Positions 37,770 to 47,377 of a stretch of DNA of 64,000 nt are shown piece after piece (positions within the stretch are counted from its first letter, which is position 1; every line of letters starts with the position of its first letter). The translations under genes were made by a program, and so were the position numbers. The stretch spans positions 6,468,001-6,532,000 of the forward strand of contig NZ_CP019431.1 of the NCBI RefSeq assembly GCF_009866765.1. The letters run 5' to 3'. Below the pieces are notes generated by a model that ran no database searches, had not been told where the DNA came from, and saw only the letters and a list, made by a program, of their open reading frames with translations. Source of the stretch: Pseudomonas sp. S35. Lineage in GTDB: Bacteria > Pseudomonadota > Gammaproteobacteria > Pseudomonadales > Pseudomonadaceae.

Positions 37770-38762
37770 ATGCTGCACTCGCACCTGACTACCCTCAACG
37801 CAGTCTCGCTGGTGCTGGAGACCTTCAAAGAGCACGGCGTACCCAGCCACGTGTTACTGGCCGGCAGCGGTATCTGCGGGGCAGACCTCGACCGCGCCGA
37901 TACGCGCATCACCACTAACCAGGAGATGCACGTGTGCACCAACGCCGTGGCGTTGCGCCAGGATATCGGCCTGGAACTGGGGCGCCGCATGCATGTGTCG
38001 TCCTACGGCATGCTCGGTTATGCGCTACTGACCAGTGCCACCTTCGGTGACGCTTTGCGCCTGGCACTGCGCTACCCGGCGCTGTTGGGAACACTGTTTG
38101 AGCTGAGCCTGGAAGACGACGGCCAACGGGTCTGGTTCACCGCCGGCGATTACCGGGAAAACCCGGCACTGACCGCATTCAATGTGGAGTTCTGCCTGGT
38201 GTCGCTAAGCGTGATCTGCGACGACCTGCTGGGCCATCGTCTGCCGCTGCTCGGCGCCCGTTTCGAACACTGCGCGCCCCACTACCGGGCGCGTTATGCC
38301 GAGCACTTCGCTTGCCCGCTGGCCTTTGAGGCCAGCGCCAATGCTTTCGCCTTTGACCGGGGCTGGCTGGACCAGCCGTTGCCGCTGGCCGACGCCATCA
38401 CCCACCGTGCCATGGCCGAGCGTTGCCGCAAGCAAAACACCGAGTTCACCGGGCGCCAGGCTTGGCTCGGTCGGGTGCGCCTGTTACTGGCGGCGCAGTT
38501 GAACATCCCGCCCGGCATCGATGGCCTGGCCGACCAAATGAACTGCTCGCCGCGCACTTTGCGCCGGCACCTGCACGACCTCGGGTGCAGTTACCAGGAG
38601 CTGTTGGACGAACTGCGCTTCGAGCGGGCCAAGCAGTTGCTGGGGGAGGATGAACTGCCGATCTACCGCATTGCCGAACAACTGGGCTTCAGCGAAACCG
38701 CGAGTTTCAGGCACGCCTTCGTGCGCTGGAGCGGCGTGGCACCGAGTCAGTTTCGGCTGTGA
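37770..38762 (+). CDS. AraC-family regulator with Arabinose_bd-type N-terminus
   Basis: Protein of 330 residues. The N-terminal ~210 residues resemble the effector domain of OruR/ArgR-like AraC members (YGMLGYALLTSATFGDALRLALRY). The C-terminal AraC domain has two helix-turn-helix units: GIDGLADQMNCSPRTLRRHL and IYRIAEQLGFSETASFRHAF, ending RWSGVAPSQFR. It lies 52 nt after copy 1 of the giant protein and 139 nt before the acetylpolyamine amidohydrolase, which it probably controls through the direct repeats at 38803. Confidence 0.9.
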   Translation: MLHSHLTTLNAVSLVLETFKEHGVPSHVLLAGSGICGADLDRADTRITTNQEMHVCTNAVALRQDIGLELGRRMHVSSYGMLGYALLTSATFGDALRLALRYPALLGTLFELSLEDDGQRVWFTAGDYRENPALTAFNVEFCLVSLSVICDDLLGHRLPLLGARFEHCAPHYRARYAEHFACPLAFEASANAFAFDRGWLDQPLPLADAITHRAMAERCRKQNTEFTGRQAWLGRVRLLLAAQLNIPPGIDGLADQMNCSPRTLRRHLHDLGCSYQELLDELRFERAKQLLGEDELPIYRIAEQLGFSETASFRHAFVRWSGVAPSQFRL

Positions 38763-38802
38763 CGCCCTCTGCACACTTTAGGGGCGAATAACGGACACAC
38801 TC

Positions 38803-38829
38803 TTTGGCCATATTTATCCCCTTTTGGCC
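38803..38829 (+). promoter_or_regulatory. Direct repeat, candidate AraC-type operator
   Basis: TTTGGCC occurs at 38803-38809 and 38823-38829, 20 nt apart in the same orientation, about two helical turns, as is usual for AraC-family half-sites. They lie 73 nt before the amidohydrolase start. Confidence 0.4.
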
Positions 38830-38901
38830 GCTCCTGCCGTTCTCCAAACCGGCGCACACGGCAACACTGCAGGGCACCCCATCAGCCTGCGGAGAACAAC
38901 A

Positions 38902-39936
38902 ATGCTGACGATCTACTCGGACGATCATCATCTGCACCACGGCCGTTGCGAATTGATGGACGGGCAATTGATGCCCTGCTTCGAGATGCCTTCGCGCGCC
39001 GACCATGTGCTGCAACGCGTCAAAGACCGCGAACTGGGCCCGGTACACGCGCCCCAGGATTTCGGCCTGGCACCGCTGCAGCGTATCCACAGCCGCGACT
39101 ACCTGGACTTCTTCAAAGGTGCCTGGGCACGCTGGACCGAGTTCGGCCAGGACGGTGACCTGCTGCCCTACACCTGGCCGGCCCGCACCCTGCGCCGGAT
39201 CCTGCCCACCAGCCTGCACGGCCAATTGGGTTATTACAGCTTCGACGGCGGCGCACCGATCACCGCCGGTACCTGGCAAGCGGCCTATAGCGCGGCGCAG
39301 GTCGCGCTGACCGCGCAACAGGCGATCCAGCACGGCGCCCGGAGCGCCTTTGCCCTGTGTCGCCCACCGGGGCATCACGCCGCCAGCGACTTGATGGGCG
39401 GTTATTGCTACCTCAACAATGCCGCCATCGCCGCCCAGGCCTTTCTCGATCAGGGCCACTCAAAGGTCGCGATCCTCGATGTGGATTACCACCACGGCAA
39501 CGGCACCCAGTCGATTTTCTACGCGCGCAGCGATGTGCTGTTCACCTCGATCCACGGCCATCCGGAGGCAGAATTCCCATTCTTTCTGGGGTATGCCGAC
39601 GAGCACGGCGAAGGCGCTGGGGAAGGCTTCAACTTCAATTACCCGCTGCCGGCCGGTTCCGGCTGGGAAGGCTGGAGCGCAGCGCTTGAACAAGCCTGCA
39701 CGCAGATTGAGCATTATGGCGCCGACATCATCGTCGTCTCCCTGGGGGTGGACACGTTCAAGGACGACCCCATCTCGCAATTCAAGCTCGACAGCCCGGA
39801 CTACCTGGCGATGGGCGCGCGTATCGCCCGCCTGGGCAAGCCGACGCTGTTTGTGATGGAAGGCGGCTACGCCGTGCAAGAAATTGGCATCAATGCCGTC
39901 AACGTTCTCGAAGGTTTTGAGGGGTCAGCCGAATGA
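38902..39936 (+). CDS. aphA: Acetylpolyamine amidohydrolase (class II HDAC-like)
   Basis: Zinc hydrolase of 344 residues. It removes the acetyl group from acetylputrescine, acetylcadaverine or related acetylpolyamines. HDAC-superfamily motifs: RPPGHHA with the tandem catalytic His, GYCYLNNAA, the zinc ligands in [11 protein letters not shown], and the third ligand Asp in GVDTFKDDP. Homologues in P. aeruginosa (PA1409) likewise precede a polyamine-binding protein gene. GGAG lies 9 nt before the ATG. Its stop overlaps the next start (ATGA). Confidence 0.92.
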   Translation: MLTIYSDDHHLHHGRCELMDGQLMPCFEMPSRADHVLQRVKDRELGPVHAPQDFGLAPLQRIHSRDYLDFFKGAWARWTEFGQDGDLLPYTWPARTLRRILPTSLHGQLGYYSFDGGAPITAGTWQAAYSAAQVALTAQQAIQHGARSAFALCRPPGHHAASDLMGGYCYLNNAAIAAQAFLDQGHSKVAILDVDYHHGNGTQSIFYARSDVLFTSIHGHPEAEFPFFLGYADEHGEGAGEGFNFNYPLPAGSGWEGWSAALEQACTQIEHYGADIIVVSLGVDTFKDDPISQFKLDSPDYLAMGARIARLGKPTLFVMEGGYAVQEIGINAVNVLEGFEGSAE

Positions 39937-41024
39937 ACATGCTCCAGTCACTTGTGCTTTGCGCCGCCGTGCTAAGCACCGCCGCCCATGCCGAAGAAAA
40001 AACCCTGCGGGTCTATAACTGGTTCGACTACATCACGCCCAAGGCCTTGGAGGATTTCAAGGCGCAGAACCCGGCGATCAAACTGGTCTACGACATCTTT
40101 GACACCAACGAAGCCCTGGAGGCCAAGTTGCTGACCGGCAACTCCGGCTATGACGTGGTGGTGCCGTCCAATGTATTCCTGGCCAAGCAGATCGAGGCCG
40201 GTGTGTTCCAACCTCTGGACCGCAGCCAACTGCCGAACTGGAACCACCTCGACCCCAAGCTGATGAAGCTGATCGAGGCCAACGACCCTGGCAATAAATT
40301 CGCCGTGCCGTACATGTACGGCACCATCCTGATCGGCTACAACCCGGCCAAGGTCAAGGCCGCACTGGGCGACAACGCGCCGGTGGACAGCTGGGACCTG
40401 ATCTTCAAGCCAGAGAACCTCAGCAAGCTCAAGCAATGCGGCGTCGCCTTGCTCGACTCGCCGTCGGAAATCCTGCCGCTGGCCTTGCAGTATCTGGGCC
40501 TGGATCCCAACAGCAATAACCCCAAGGACTATGAAAAAGCCGAAGCCTTGCTGCTGAAAATCCGCCCCTACGTCACCTACTTTCACTCCTCCAAATACAT
40601 GGCCGATATCGCCAACGGCGACATCTGCGTGGCCGTCGGTTACTCCGGCAGCTTCTCCCAGGCCGCCAACCGCGCCAAGGAAGCCAAGAACGGGGTGACG
40701 GTCGATATGCGCCTGCCCAAGGAGGGCGCGCCGATCTGGTTCGACATGCTGGCCATTCCCAAGGGCGCAAAGAACCCGCAGGCCGCCTACACCTTCATCA
40801 ACTACCTGCTGCAACCCCAGGTGATTGCGCCGATCAGCGATTTTGTCGGTTACCCAAACCCCAACAAAGATGCGACCGAACAGGTTGATCCCGCCATCCG
40901 CAACAATCCCAACCTGTACCCGACCGATGCCGCAATGGCCACGCTGTACACCTTGAAACCCTTGGACAGCAAAGCCGAGCGCGCCAGGACCCGTGCCTGG
41001 ACCAAGATCAAGTCCGGTACCTGA
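39933..41024 (+). CDS. Periplasmic polyamine-binding protein (PotF/SpuD-like)
   Basis: Protein of 363 residues with a signal peptide ([20 protein letters not shown]). Marks of the PotF/SpuD family are [33 protein letters not shown] and the ligand region [10 protein letters not shown]. It is coupled to the amidohydrolase by an ATGA overlap. No permease or ATPase of a polyamine importer is nearby, so it must use one encoded elsewhere or serve as a sensor. Close agreement with the P. aeruginosa PA1409-PA1410 pair is from memory. Confidence 0.9.
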   Translation: MNMLQSLVLCAAVLSTAAHAEEKTLRVYNWFDYITPKALEDFKAQNPAIKLVYDIFDTNEALEAKLLTGNSGYDVVVPSNVFLAKQIEAGVFQPLDRSQLPNWNHLDPKLMKLIEANDPGNKFAVPYMYGTILIGYNPAKVKAALGDNAPVDSWDLIFKPENLSKLKQCGVALLDSPSEILPLALQYLGLDPNSNNPKDYEKAEALLLKIRPYVTYFHSSKYMADIANGDICVAVGYSGSFSQAANRAKEAKNGVTVDMRLPKEGAPIWFDMLAIPKGAKNPQAAYTFINYLLQPQVIAPISDFVGYPNPNKDATEQVDPAIRNNPNLYPTDAAMATLYTLKPLDSKAERARTRAWTKIKSGT

Positions 41025-41100
41025 TCGAGCATGGCCGGGGCGCACACGTCCCGGCCATGCTGAACTATCTACCGTCTCCCCCACCGTCCCGGAAACTACC

Positions 41101-41140
41101 GTGCAGCTCTTAACGCCTTACCCCGGCCAAGGAGCTGCAC
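41101..41140 (+). promoter_or_regulatory. Hairpin that includes the Shine-Dalgarno of giant gene copy 2
   Basis: GTGCAGCTC (41101-41109) is exactly complementary to GAGCTGCAC (41132-41140), leaving a 22-nt loop. The stem ends at the base before the ATG (41141) and takes in half of the AAGGAG ribosome site (41129-41134). Confidence 0.6.
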
Positions 41141-44100
41141 ATGCCCAACCACTCATCGCTCGCCAATAACCACCCTCCCAGCACCTACGATCTGCTCACG
41201 CAATTGAGCGTTGGCCCATCCATTCGGGAAGTCGCCGCCAACTTGTTGCGCTCGGCGCTCAAGGAACAGTACCCGACACTCACGATCGACCCGGACCTGG
41301 CCATGGTCATCACGCCGCATTGGCAGATCGTCGGCGACGACATCCATTCGGCACCTGCGTACGCAGAGTCGTTGACCTCAATCCTCGCCAACCAGGCCTT
41401 GTCGCCTGACCCGGTGATCTACATCGACGGCGAGCATTTCCTTACCCTGGAACCCGAGGCTCAGCCTGCCGTGCACCTGCCGGTGAAGATCGACGCCATC
41501 GCGCGGCTGATCAATGAGCTGTCGGCCTTGATATTCACGGGTTTCCAGGAGCAGCAACTCGACTATTGGAACGCCTCCAACGGCCTGGGCGGCCCTCGCT
41601 GGCAGACGCTCTCCCATTCCCTGCGCAAGGTATGGAACGTCACCGCGCGGGAGGGCTGGGATGAGCACGATTGCGCGATGGCCAGGACGCTGTTCCATTT
41701 TCCGGAGCTGGACAAGCGCAAGGCCTTGGATACGTTCCAGACCCACGCTTACCTGGTCGATATCGATGGGCTTGAGCACAACCAGTCTTCGCACGTTGGT
41801 CTATCGGACATCGCAGTGTTGATCGGTGTATATGAACAGCAGCAACGGATTCTGACGTACTCGTTGATCGACGGTTATGGCAAGTTCGAGTCGCTGCAAG
41901 CATTCGGTGAAGCACTGCCTGACAGGCTCGCGCCCTATCAACCAGACGTGAAGCTGCAGTGGCGACTGTACGAACCTGCCGGCAATGTCTTCGACAGCCT
42001 GGCGTGCAACCTGATCACCCTGCAACTGCAAGCCATTGGTTCAATTGGCTCCTCCAGCGTCGAAGCACCGCCTGCAGAACAGGCGGTTATCCGCATCCTG
42101 CCGGTGATTGAGGACTTGAGCGATCACTCGCTGTCGAATATCCGCCAGGTTCACGAGCAACTCCCCGGCTGGCTTTCTCATGCCTCGGACCTGGATGTCT
42201 CGACCTACAGTCGGTACGTGATCGAGCTGGCGGAACTGCATACCCACAGTCATGGGCAATCATTCCAGGACGGTATCCCCCCGATCCGCGACTACGCCCG
42301 TGAACAGCTGCAGAACCAAATCAAAGCCCATGCCAATGGCGCGGGGCTGAACCTGGACAAGGTCGAGATCAGCATCGAGAGCCCCGTGGTCTGGGGCACG
42401 TTTGTATTGCCTGGCGCCCGTGATATCACCCGACGCAGCCTGATCGACCTGACCCTTGAGAACCTCACCGGGCTGCCTACGGGCACGCCTACCGTGCACT
42501 ACAACGGCGGCCTGGCGCCCCAGTGGCTGACCTATGACTACCTCAAGGACCTGATCGAAACCCTCGACATCGGCGAGCACTACCCGGCGCTTATCAAGCG
42601 CACCTTGCTCGATGACCCCACTCAGTCCAGGAACCGCCAAGCCCTCTATGCCTCGCATTTGCGGGTGCAACTGCCCTTACTGGCCCTGCAGTGGAAAATT
42701 CAGCACCTGCATGGGATGGATGATCGCGGCTACCGCTATGTCGCCGCTGCCGTTCAACCACACGCACACGAGCGGCAGGTTGACGGGCAAGAGATTGTCA
42801 TTCGCCGCCTGACGTTTATCCCCACCTTGCGCCCCAGCCAGGAACAAGACGTGGTGGCCAATATGTTTGTCATCGGCCCCCGCGACCACACCCAAGGCCC
42901 GTGCCTGCTGTATCGCCCGCTGCTGGACCCGATGCTGGTTCAGTACCCATCACGGCAAAACCTGCTCTATGCCATCAAGCATCACCGTACGTTGCGCGAC
43001 TCAGTGCTGGCCTGGCTGCCCGAAGAGACTCGCTTCAACTACGAGCAGTACGTCTTCCCCGCCGCACTGCCCTCGCCGTGGACCGTCGTGCGCGGGTTGG
43101 TGGAGCCACAGGTGGTGCTGCAAATGAGTGGCCCCATCGCGCTGACCGATGAAGTGGTGGGCAACGACACGCTGGCGACACTGTTCAAAGACAACACCGA
43201 TGCAATGATTGAACTGGCCACTCGCCAGTCGGTATCCAACACACAGAAACGCTGGGCCAGTTACCGGCGAGGTGGCTGGCTGATATTCAACGCAGCCTTG
43301 CCTTTCATGGGCCGTACGGCAGGGATCGCGGCCTGGATCTGGCAAATCATGGACGATCTCCAAGAGTCCGTTCAAACCGAGCCAGGGCCTGATGGGCAGG
43401 TGCACTGGACAGCCCAGGTCGACCTGCTGCTCAACCTGAGCATGGCCTTGGTACTGCATGTCGCCTTGCGGCACCCGCCGCAAAACAAGCCCGCCAAGCG
43501 GCTGGCACCCGAACCTGAAGCCATCCCGGCAAAGGAAACTGAAATAGCCGCACCACCGGTGCACAGAATGCTCGTGACGCAGCAACCCAACATTCTCGAG
43601 ACCGAACTCTCTGCCCGCCATTACGGGCCTCTGCACAGCAGCGGCGCACTCAATCGCACCCCCGCAAGCCTTGGGGCCACCCTGGACCGCTTCACAATCG
43701 ACAAGCCCGAGGGATTGAAGGCGCCGATCAAAGAAGCCGGTGTTCGCCTGCATCTCTATACCGTGGCCGACAAATGGTATGCACCGGTGGGTGCACGCTG
43801 GTTCGAGGTGACGCTGGATGAGAACGACAACGTCGTGATCGTCGACCCAAACCGTCCCTCCCATACAGGCCCGTTACTGGTAAGCAACCTGGTCGGCCAA
43901 TGGTTTGTCGACACACGACTGCGCCTGCGGGGTGCCGGGTTCAGGAATCGCCGAAAATCCGCCCAAAGCAAGGCGCCCTCTCGGATCACCGATCTGCGAG
44001 AGAAACTCAAGCAATTCGACGCCGATGAAAGGCGTGGGCAAACCGAAGTCGCCCAGGCGCACGCGGCGATAGACCCGGTGCCAGGGCCGTCCTCGGATCG

Positions 44101-45742
44101 ACAGCGCCAAGCCTTTCTCGACAAGGTAGACAACCGCCTGGCGGAATACGAGGTGCCCATCCGCCAGTTGCGGTCGCTGAACATCATTGATTCGGTGCCC
44201 AATTACCAAAGCGGCATGATCGATTACTTGAACAAACAGCTGCTGCTGACACGTTCTGCGATCTCGGAACGCCTGCCAATGTTTCGCGACAAGTTGCTGG
44301 TGTCTGTGGAAGACATCGAGTCCGCCAGCAGCCTAGGCATAAAACAGCGCGCCGACATCGCCCAGACGCTGGCCAAACTGAACACGGATATGATCAAGCG
44401 CATGGAGTACGCACAATCGCGTTATCGCGAACTGGCAAGCCTGGGTATTGAGGGCGCGAAAGTCATCCAGACCACCATGAGCGCCTTGCCCGACTTCAAG
44501 CTTCACGACCTCAAGGCGCTGCAACTCACCCTCAGCCGCTACATGTGCATTGGCGAAGGCAGCGGGGAAGCCTTTACCGATGCCCGCGAACAACTCAGTG
44601 ACATCGTCGATATCGCCGACCTCAACGTGCAAACGTGGATCGCGACACTGGTCGAGACCAGCGTCGGCGAGCTGCCCGAACGCATCGACGTGTTGAACAG
44701 CCTGGTCGAGCAATTCGCGATTGTCGACCAACGCCTGCTGGACCTGCACGCCGAATACCCGGAACAGGTGCAGCGAGAACCCCTGGAAGGCCTTCGCCAG
44801 CACATCGATGAGTTCAACCGGCAGGCGGTTCAGGAACTGGCGCTGTTGATCAGGGAAAGAAAGGCCCTGGAGCCCAAGCCCGGCCCCTCAAAGGCCCCTC
44901 CAACGCCCAAACGCAAAGTCATCAAGACGCGCTTCAACGGCGTGGTGGTGGGCGAACCGCGTGCGGCCGAAAGCGGCCTGGTGGACGTCAAGGCACCGGT
45001 GACGGGCAAGATCATCGCGACCTTCCACGAAAAAACCCCAGGGGTCTGGGTCGAACGAGAGCGCGCGGCCTCAAGCCCGCGAAGGCCACAGGCGGTCGAC
45101 CTGGGCGTGAGCATCAACGCCGGGCAAGACCTGCTGGATGAAGAACCGGCCGCCACGCTGCGCGCCTTGGGCCACTCGAAGAAAGCCGGACGCATTCCGG
45201 TGGAAATCGAAGAAATGTTTCATCAGTTCGCCGCGCGGCTGGAACGCGCAGCGAGCCACATCGAAGAAGCGCTGACCCGTCTGAACCTCACCGAAAGCGA
45301 CCGCCCGCCCGCCGCTGCCCTCAATCGCAAACTCAACGACACAGCAGCGCGGCTGTACGAACTGGGGACCACCACACGCGTCGACATGACCAAACAGCAA
45401 CCTCCCACCGCCGCGCGGGTGGAATGGCTGCACAGTCAAGGGTTGGTAAAAATCGCCAAGGTGGTTAGCCGCCGACGCCTCAAAGGCCCCGGCAAAAACT
45501 ACCTGGATGAATACGAGGTGCGTGATCACCGCACGCACGCGGTGCTTTGGTATGCCCACTTCCACTACGAGTCACCCAACGCGGCGCCTGAGCACTACAC
45601 CGCCGGCCACCTCAAGACCCGCGCCCAGCAAAAACTCGGCGGCGCCATCCAGCGCACAGGCTTGAGCGACAGCGACCAGATCGCGATTTATCGCAGCGAG
45701 ATCAGCCAGCCATTGGCGCGCGCCCTGTTCTTCCAGAACTGA
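41141..45742 (+). CDS. Giant DUF6543 (dermonecrotic-toxin-like) protein, copy 2
   Basis: Protein of 1533 residues, paralogous to the 33128 gene along its whole length. Shared landmarks in the same order: LLTQLSVGPSIREVAANLL, the hydrophobic GWLIFNAALPFMGRTAGIAA (about 710-730), RWFEV and GQWFVDTRLRLRGAG, a coiled-coil region with LHDLKALQLTLSRYMC, NGVVVGEPR, EKTPGVWVER, and the C-terminal YLDEYEVRDHRTHAVLWY. No signal peptide, PAAR, MIX or two-partner marks are seen, so the export route is unknown. The gene has its own leader with a hairpin at the ribosome site. It converges with the MocR gene, stops 3 nt apart. A toxin role is inferred from family only. Confidence 0.85.
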   Translation: MPNHSSLANNHPPSTYDLLTQLSVGPSIREVAANLLRSALKEQYPTLTIDPDLAMVITPHWQIVGDDIHSAPAYAESLTSILANQALSPDPVIYIDGEHFLTLEPEAQPAVHLPVKIDAIARLINELSALIFTGFQEQQLDYWNASNGLGGPRWQTLSHSLRKVWNVTAREGWDEHDCAMARTLFHFPELDKRKALDTFQTHAYLVDIDGLEHNQSSHVGLSDIAVLIGVYEQQQRILTYSLIDGYGKFESLQAFGEALPDRLAPYQPDVKLQWRLYEPAGNVFDSLACNLITLQLQAIGSIGSSSVEAPPAEQAVIRILPVIEDLSDHSLSNIRQVHEQLPGWLSHASDLDVSTYSRYVIELAELHTHSHGQSFQDGIPPIRDYAREQLQNQIKAHANGAGLNLDKVEISIESPVVWGTFVLPGARDITRRSLIDLTLENLTGLPTGTPTVHYNGGLAPQWLTYDYLKDLIETLDIGEHYPALIKRTLLDDPTQSRNRQALYASHLRVQLPLLALQWKIQHLHGMDDRGYRYVAAAVQPHAHERQVDGQEIVIRRLTFIPTLRPSQEQDVVANMFVIGPRDHTQGPCLLYRPLLDPMLVQYPSRQNLLYAIKHHRTLRDSVLAWLPEETRFNYEQYVFPAALPSPWTVVRGLVEPQVVLQMSGPIALTDEVVGNDTLATLFKDNTDAMIELATRQSVSNTQKRWASYRRGGWLIFNAALPFMGRTAGIAAWIWQIMDDLQESVQTEPGPDGQVHWTAQVDLLLNLSMALVLHVALRHPPQNKPAKRLAPEPEAIPAKETEIAAPPVHRMLVTQQPNILETELSARHYGPLHSSGALNRTPASLGATLDRFTIDKPEGLKAPIKEAGVRLHLYTVADKWYAPVGARWFEVTLDENDNVVIVDPNRPSHTGPLLVSNLVGQWFVDTRLRLRGAGFRNRRKSAQSKAPSRITDLREKLKQFDADERRGQTEVAQAHAAIDPVPGPSSDRQRQAFLDKVDNRLAEYEVPIRQLRSLNIIDSVPNYQSGMIDYLNKQLLLTRSAISERLPMFRDKLLVSVEDIESASSLGIKQRADIAQTLAKLNTDMIKRMEYAQSRYRELASLGIEGAKVIQTTMSALPDFKLHDLKALQLTLSRYMCIGEGSGEAFTDAREQLSDIVDIADLNVQTWIATLVETSVGELPERIDVLNSLVEQFAIVDQRLLDLHAEYPEQVQREPLEGLRQHIDEFNRQAVQELALLIRERKALEPKPGPSKAPPTPKRKVIKTRFNGVVVGEPRAAESGLVDVKAPVTGKIIATFHEKTPGVWVERERAASSPRRPQAVDLGVSINAGQDLLDEEPAATLRALGHSKKAGRIPVEIEEMFHQFAARLERAASHIEEALTRLNLTESDRPPAAALNRKLNDTAARLYELGTTTRVDMTKQQPPTAARVEWLHSQGLVKIAKVVSRRRLKGPGKNYLDEYEVRDHRTHAVLWYAHFHYESPNAAPEHYTAGHLKTRAQQKLGGAIQRTGLSDSDQIAIYRSEISQPLARALFFQN

Positions 45743-45745
45743 GCG

Positions 45746-47287
45746 TCAACCGCCCTGCCAGGCCCTGCGCAACGTTGCCAGGGCCTCGGCGATAGCCGCT
45801 TGCGGCACAGCGGCAAACCCCAACACCAAGCCAGCACGCTGATCCATCGGTGTGGTGGATTGCGCCAACCAGTAACTGCTCAGGCCATTGACCTCCACAC
45901 CCACGGCTAGGGCCTGTTGGAGCAGTTGCTGCTCACGCGCCAGGCTGTCCACCCGCACCGTCATGTGCAGGCCCGCCGCGACGCTGGGCAACTCGCCGAC
46001 CCCGGCCAAGCCACTCGGCCATCCAGCCAGCACCGCATCGCGCCGGCTCAACGCCGCCCGCCGCATGCGGCGGATATGCCGCTGGAAGTGCCCGGCGGCC
46101 ATGAACTCAGCCATCACTGCCTGGGTGCTGACTTCCGAATGACGCATATCCACGGCGCGACGTCGGGAGAACGCACCCACCAGGCCTGGCGGCAATACCA
46201 GATAACCCAGGCGCAAGGCCGGGAACGCCACTTTGCCGAAAGTACCGACGTAAAGCACCCGCCCACTTCGGTCCAGCGCGGCCAGGGGCGCCAGCGGAGC
46301 GCCGCTGTAGCGGTACTCACCATCGTAGTCGTCCTCGATGATCCAGCCGCCAGTGCGCTCGGCCCAGGCCAACAGCTCCAGGCGCCTTGCCAGGCTCATC
46401 ACCACCCCCAACGGGTATTGATGGGAGGGCGTGACATACGCCAGGCGGCATGCACCCAGCGCACTCAGGGCCTGACAGTCGATGCCGTCGTGGTCCACCG
46501 GCACACCGTGCAATTGCCCACCGGCCAAGGCGAACGCGTGGCCTGCAGCACGATAGCCCGGGTTCTCAATCGCCACGCCATCACCGGGCTCCACCAGCAG
46601 CTGTGCACAAAGGCTGATTGCCTGTTGAGCGCCACTGGTGATCACTATTTGCTCAGCCGTGCAGTGCATCCCCCGCGAACTGCGCAGGTAAGCCGCAATG
46701 AGCCCGCGCAGGCGGGCATCACCTGCTGGGTCGCCGTAGCACAACTGTTCCAAGTTCGGTTTACGCCAAAAAGCACCATTGAGCTTGGCCCACACCTCAA
46801 ACGGGAACAGATCGAACGCCGGCACCCCCACGCGAAATGCCTTGGGCGGCCCTGGCGGTGGTGGAGGTAAATGGTTGTTTTCCAGTCGGCTCAAGGCCGA
46901 CCTGTGGATAACTTCTCCCGGCGAATCCACCGGCAAATCCGACCAATTTGTGGATAAGGCTGGGGATAAGCCTGTTGAAAACCCTGTGGATAGTTTTGTG
47001 GATAGTTTTTTTGGGGTAGGCAATTGGGCTACGTAGGTGCCGTCACCGACGCGGCCTTCGATAAAACCTTCGGCGTAGAGTTGATCGTAGGCCCGCACCA
47101 CGCTGTTACGGGAGATCAACAAGGCAGCCGCCAGGTCGCGAGTGGCGGGCAAACGCGTGCCACTGACCAAACGCCCATCCAATACGCGCTGGCGCAGCGC
47201 CTGATAAAGCTGCCGCGCAAGGCCCTGGCGTCGATCCAACTCGATACCCGCTGGGTTGAAGGACAACGGAGGTTCGATGGCGGGCAT
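45746..47287 (-). CDS. MocR/PdxR-type GntR regulator with aminotransferase-like domain
   Basis: Protein of 513 residues. The N-terminal winged helix has the GntR pattern LPATRDLAAALLISRNSVVRAYDQL. After a linker of about 55 residues (105-160) comes a fold-type I aminotransferase domain with the PLP-binding region: SGAQQAISLCAQLL, DDYDGEYRYSGAPLA and the Lys in YVGTFGKVAFPALRLGY. MocR proteins sense PLP or amino-acid adducts and usually act on the divergent gene, here the paiB-like gene. The linker is Ser/Thr/Leu-rich and is encoded by DNA holding five DnaA-box-like motifs. Confidence 0.92.
   Translation of the reverse strand: MPAIEPPLSFNPAGIELDRRQGLARQLYQALRQRVLDGRLVSGTRLPATRDLAAALLISRNSVVRAYDQLYAEGFIEGRVGDGTYVAQLPTPKKLSTKLSTGFSTGLSPALSTNWSDLPVDSPGEVIHRSALSRLENNHLPPPPPGPPKAFRVGVPAFDLFPFEVWAKLNGAFWRKPNLEQLCYGDPAGDARLRGLIAAYLRSSRGMHCTAEQIVITSGAQQAISLCAQLLVEPGDGVAIENPGYRAAGHAFALAGGQLHGVPVDHDGIDCQALSALGACRLAYVTPSHQYPLGVVMSLARRLELLAWAERTGGWIIEDDYDGEYRYSGAPLAPLAALDRSGRVLYVGTFGKVAFPALRLGYLVLPPGLVGAFSRRRAVDMRHSEVSTQAVMAEFMAAGHFQRHIRRMRRAALSRRDAVLAGWPSGLAGVGELPSVAAGLHMTVRVDSLAREQQLLQQALAVGVEVNGLSSYWLAQSTTPMDQRAGLVLGFAAVPQAAIAEALATLRRAWQGG
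46903..47005 (-). other. Cluster of five DnaA-box-like motifs inside the MocR gene
   Basis: On the minus strand TTATCCACA occurs exactly at 46903-46911 and 46949-46957. Close variants are TTATCCCCA (46961-46969) and CTATCCACA (46985-46993 and 46997-47005). All five have the same orientation within 103 nt. Confidence 0.55.
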
Positions 47288-47322
47288 TAAATTGGACCTA
47301 TGAAATGAGCAGAAGATGGCTC

Positions 47323-47351
47323 TTACAACGAACCATTAGCCTGCCTAGGAT
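47323..47351 (+). promoter_or_regulatory. Sigma70-type promoter of the paiB-like gene
   Basis: TTACAA (47323-47328), 17-nt spacer, TAGGAT (47346-47351). A related pair of motifs, GGACCTAT (47294) and GAACCATT (47330), may be MocR half-sites; the second lies in the spacer. Confidence 0.5.
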
Positions 47352-47377
47352 GCAGGCATTCGCCAAGGAAAATATTC

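Noticed and set aside
46903..47005. Replication origin
   Set aside because: The motifs resemble DnaA boxes, but they sit in a coding linker, there is no AT-rich unwinding region, and dnaA/dnaN/gyrB/rpmH are not here.
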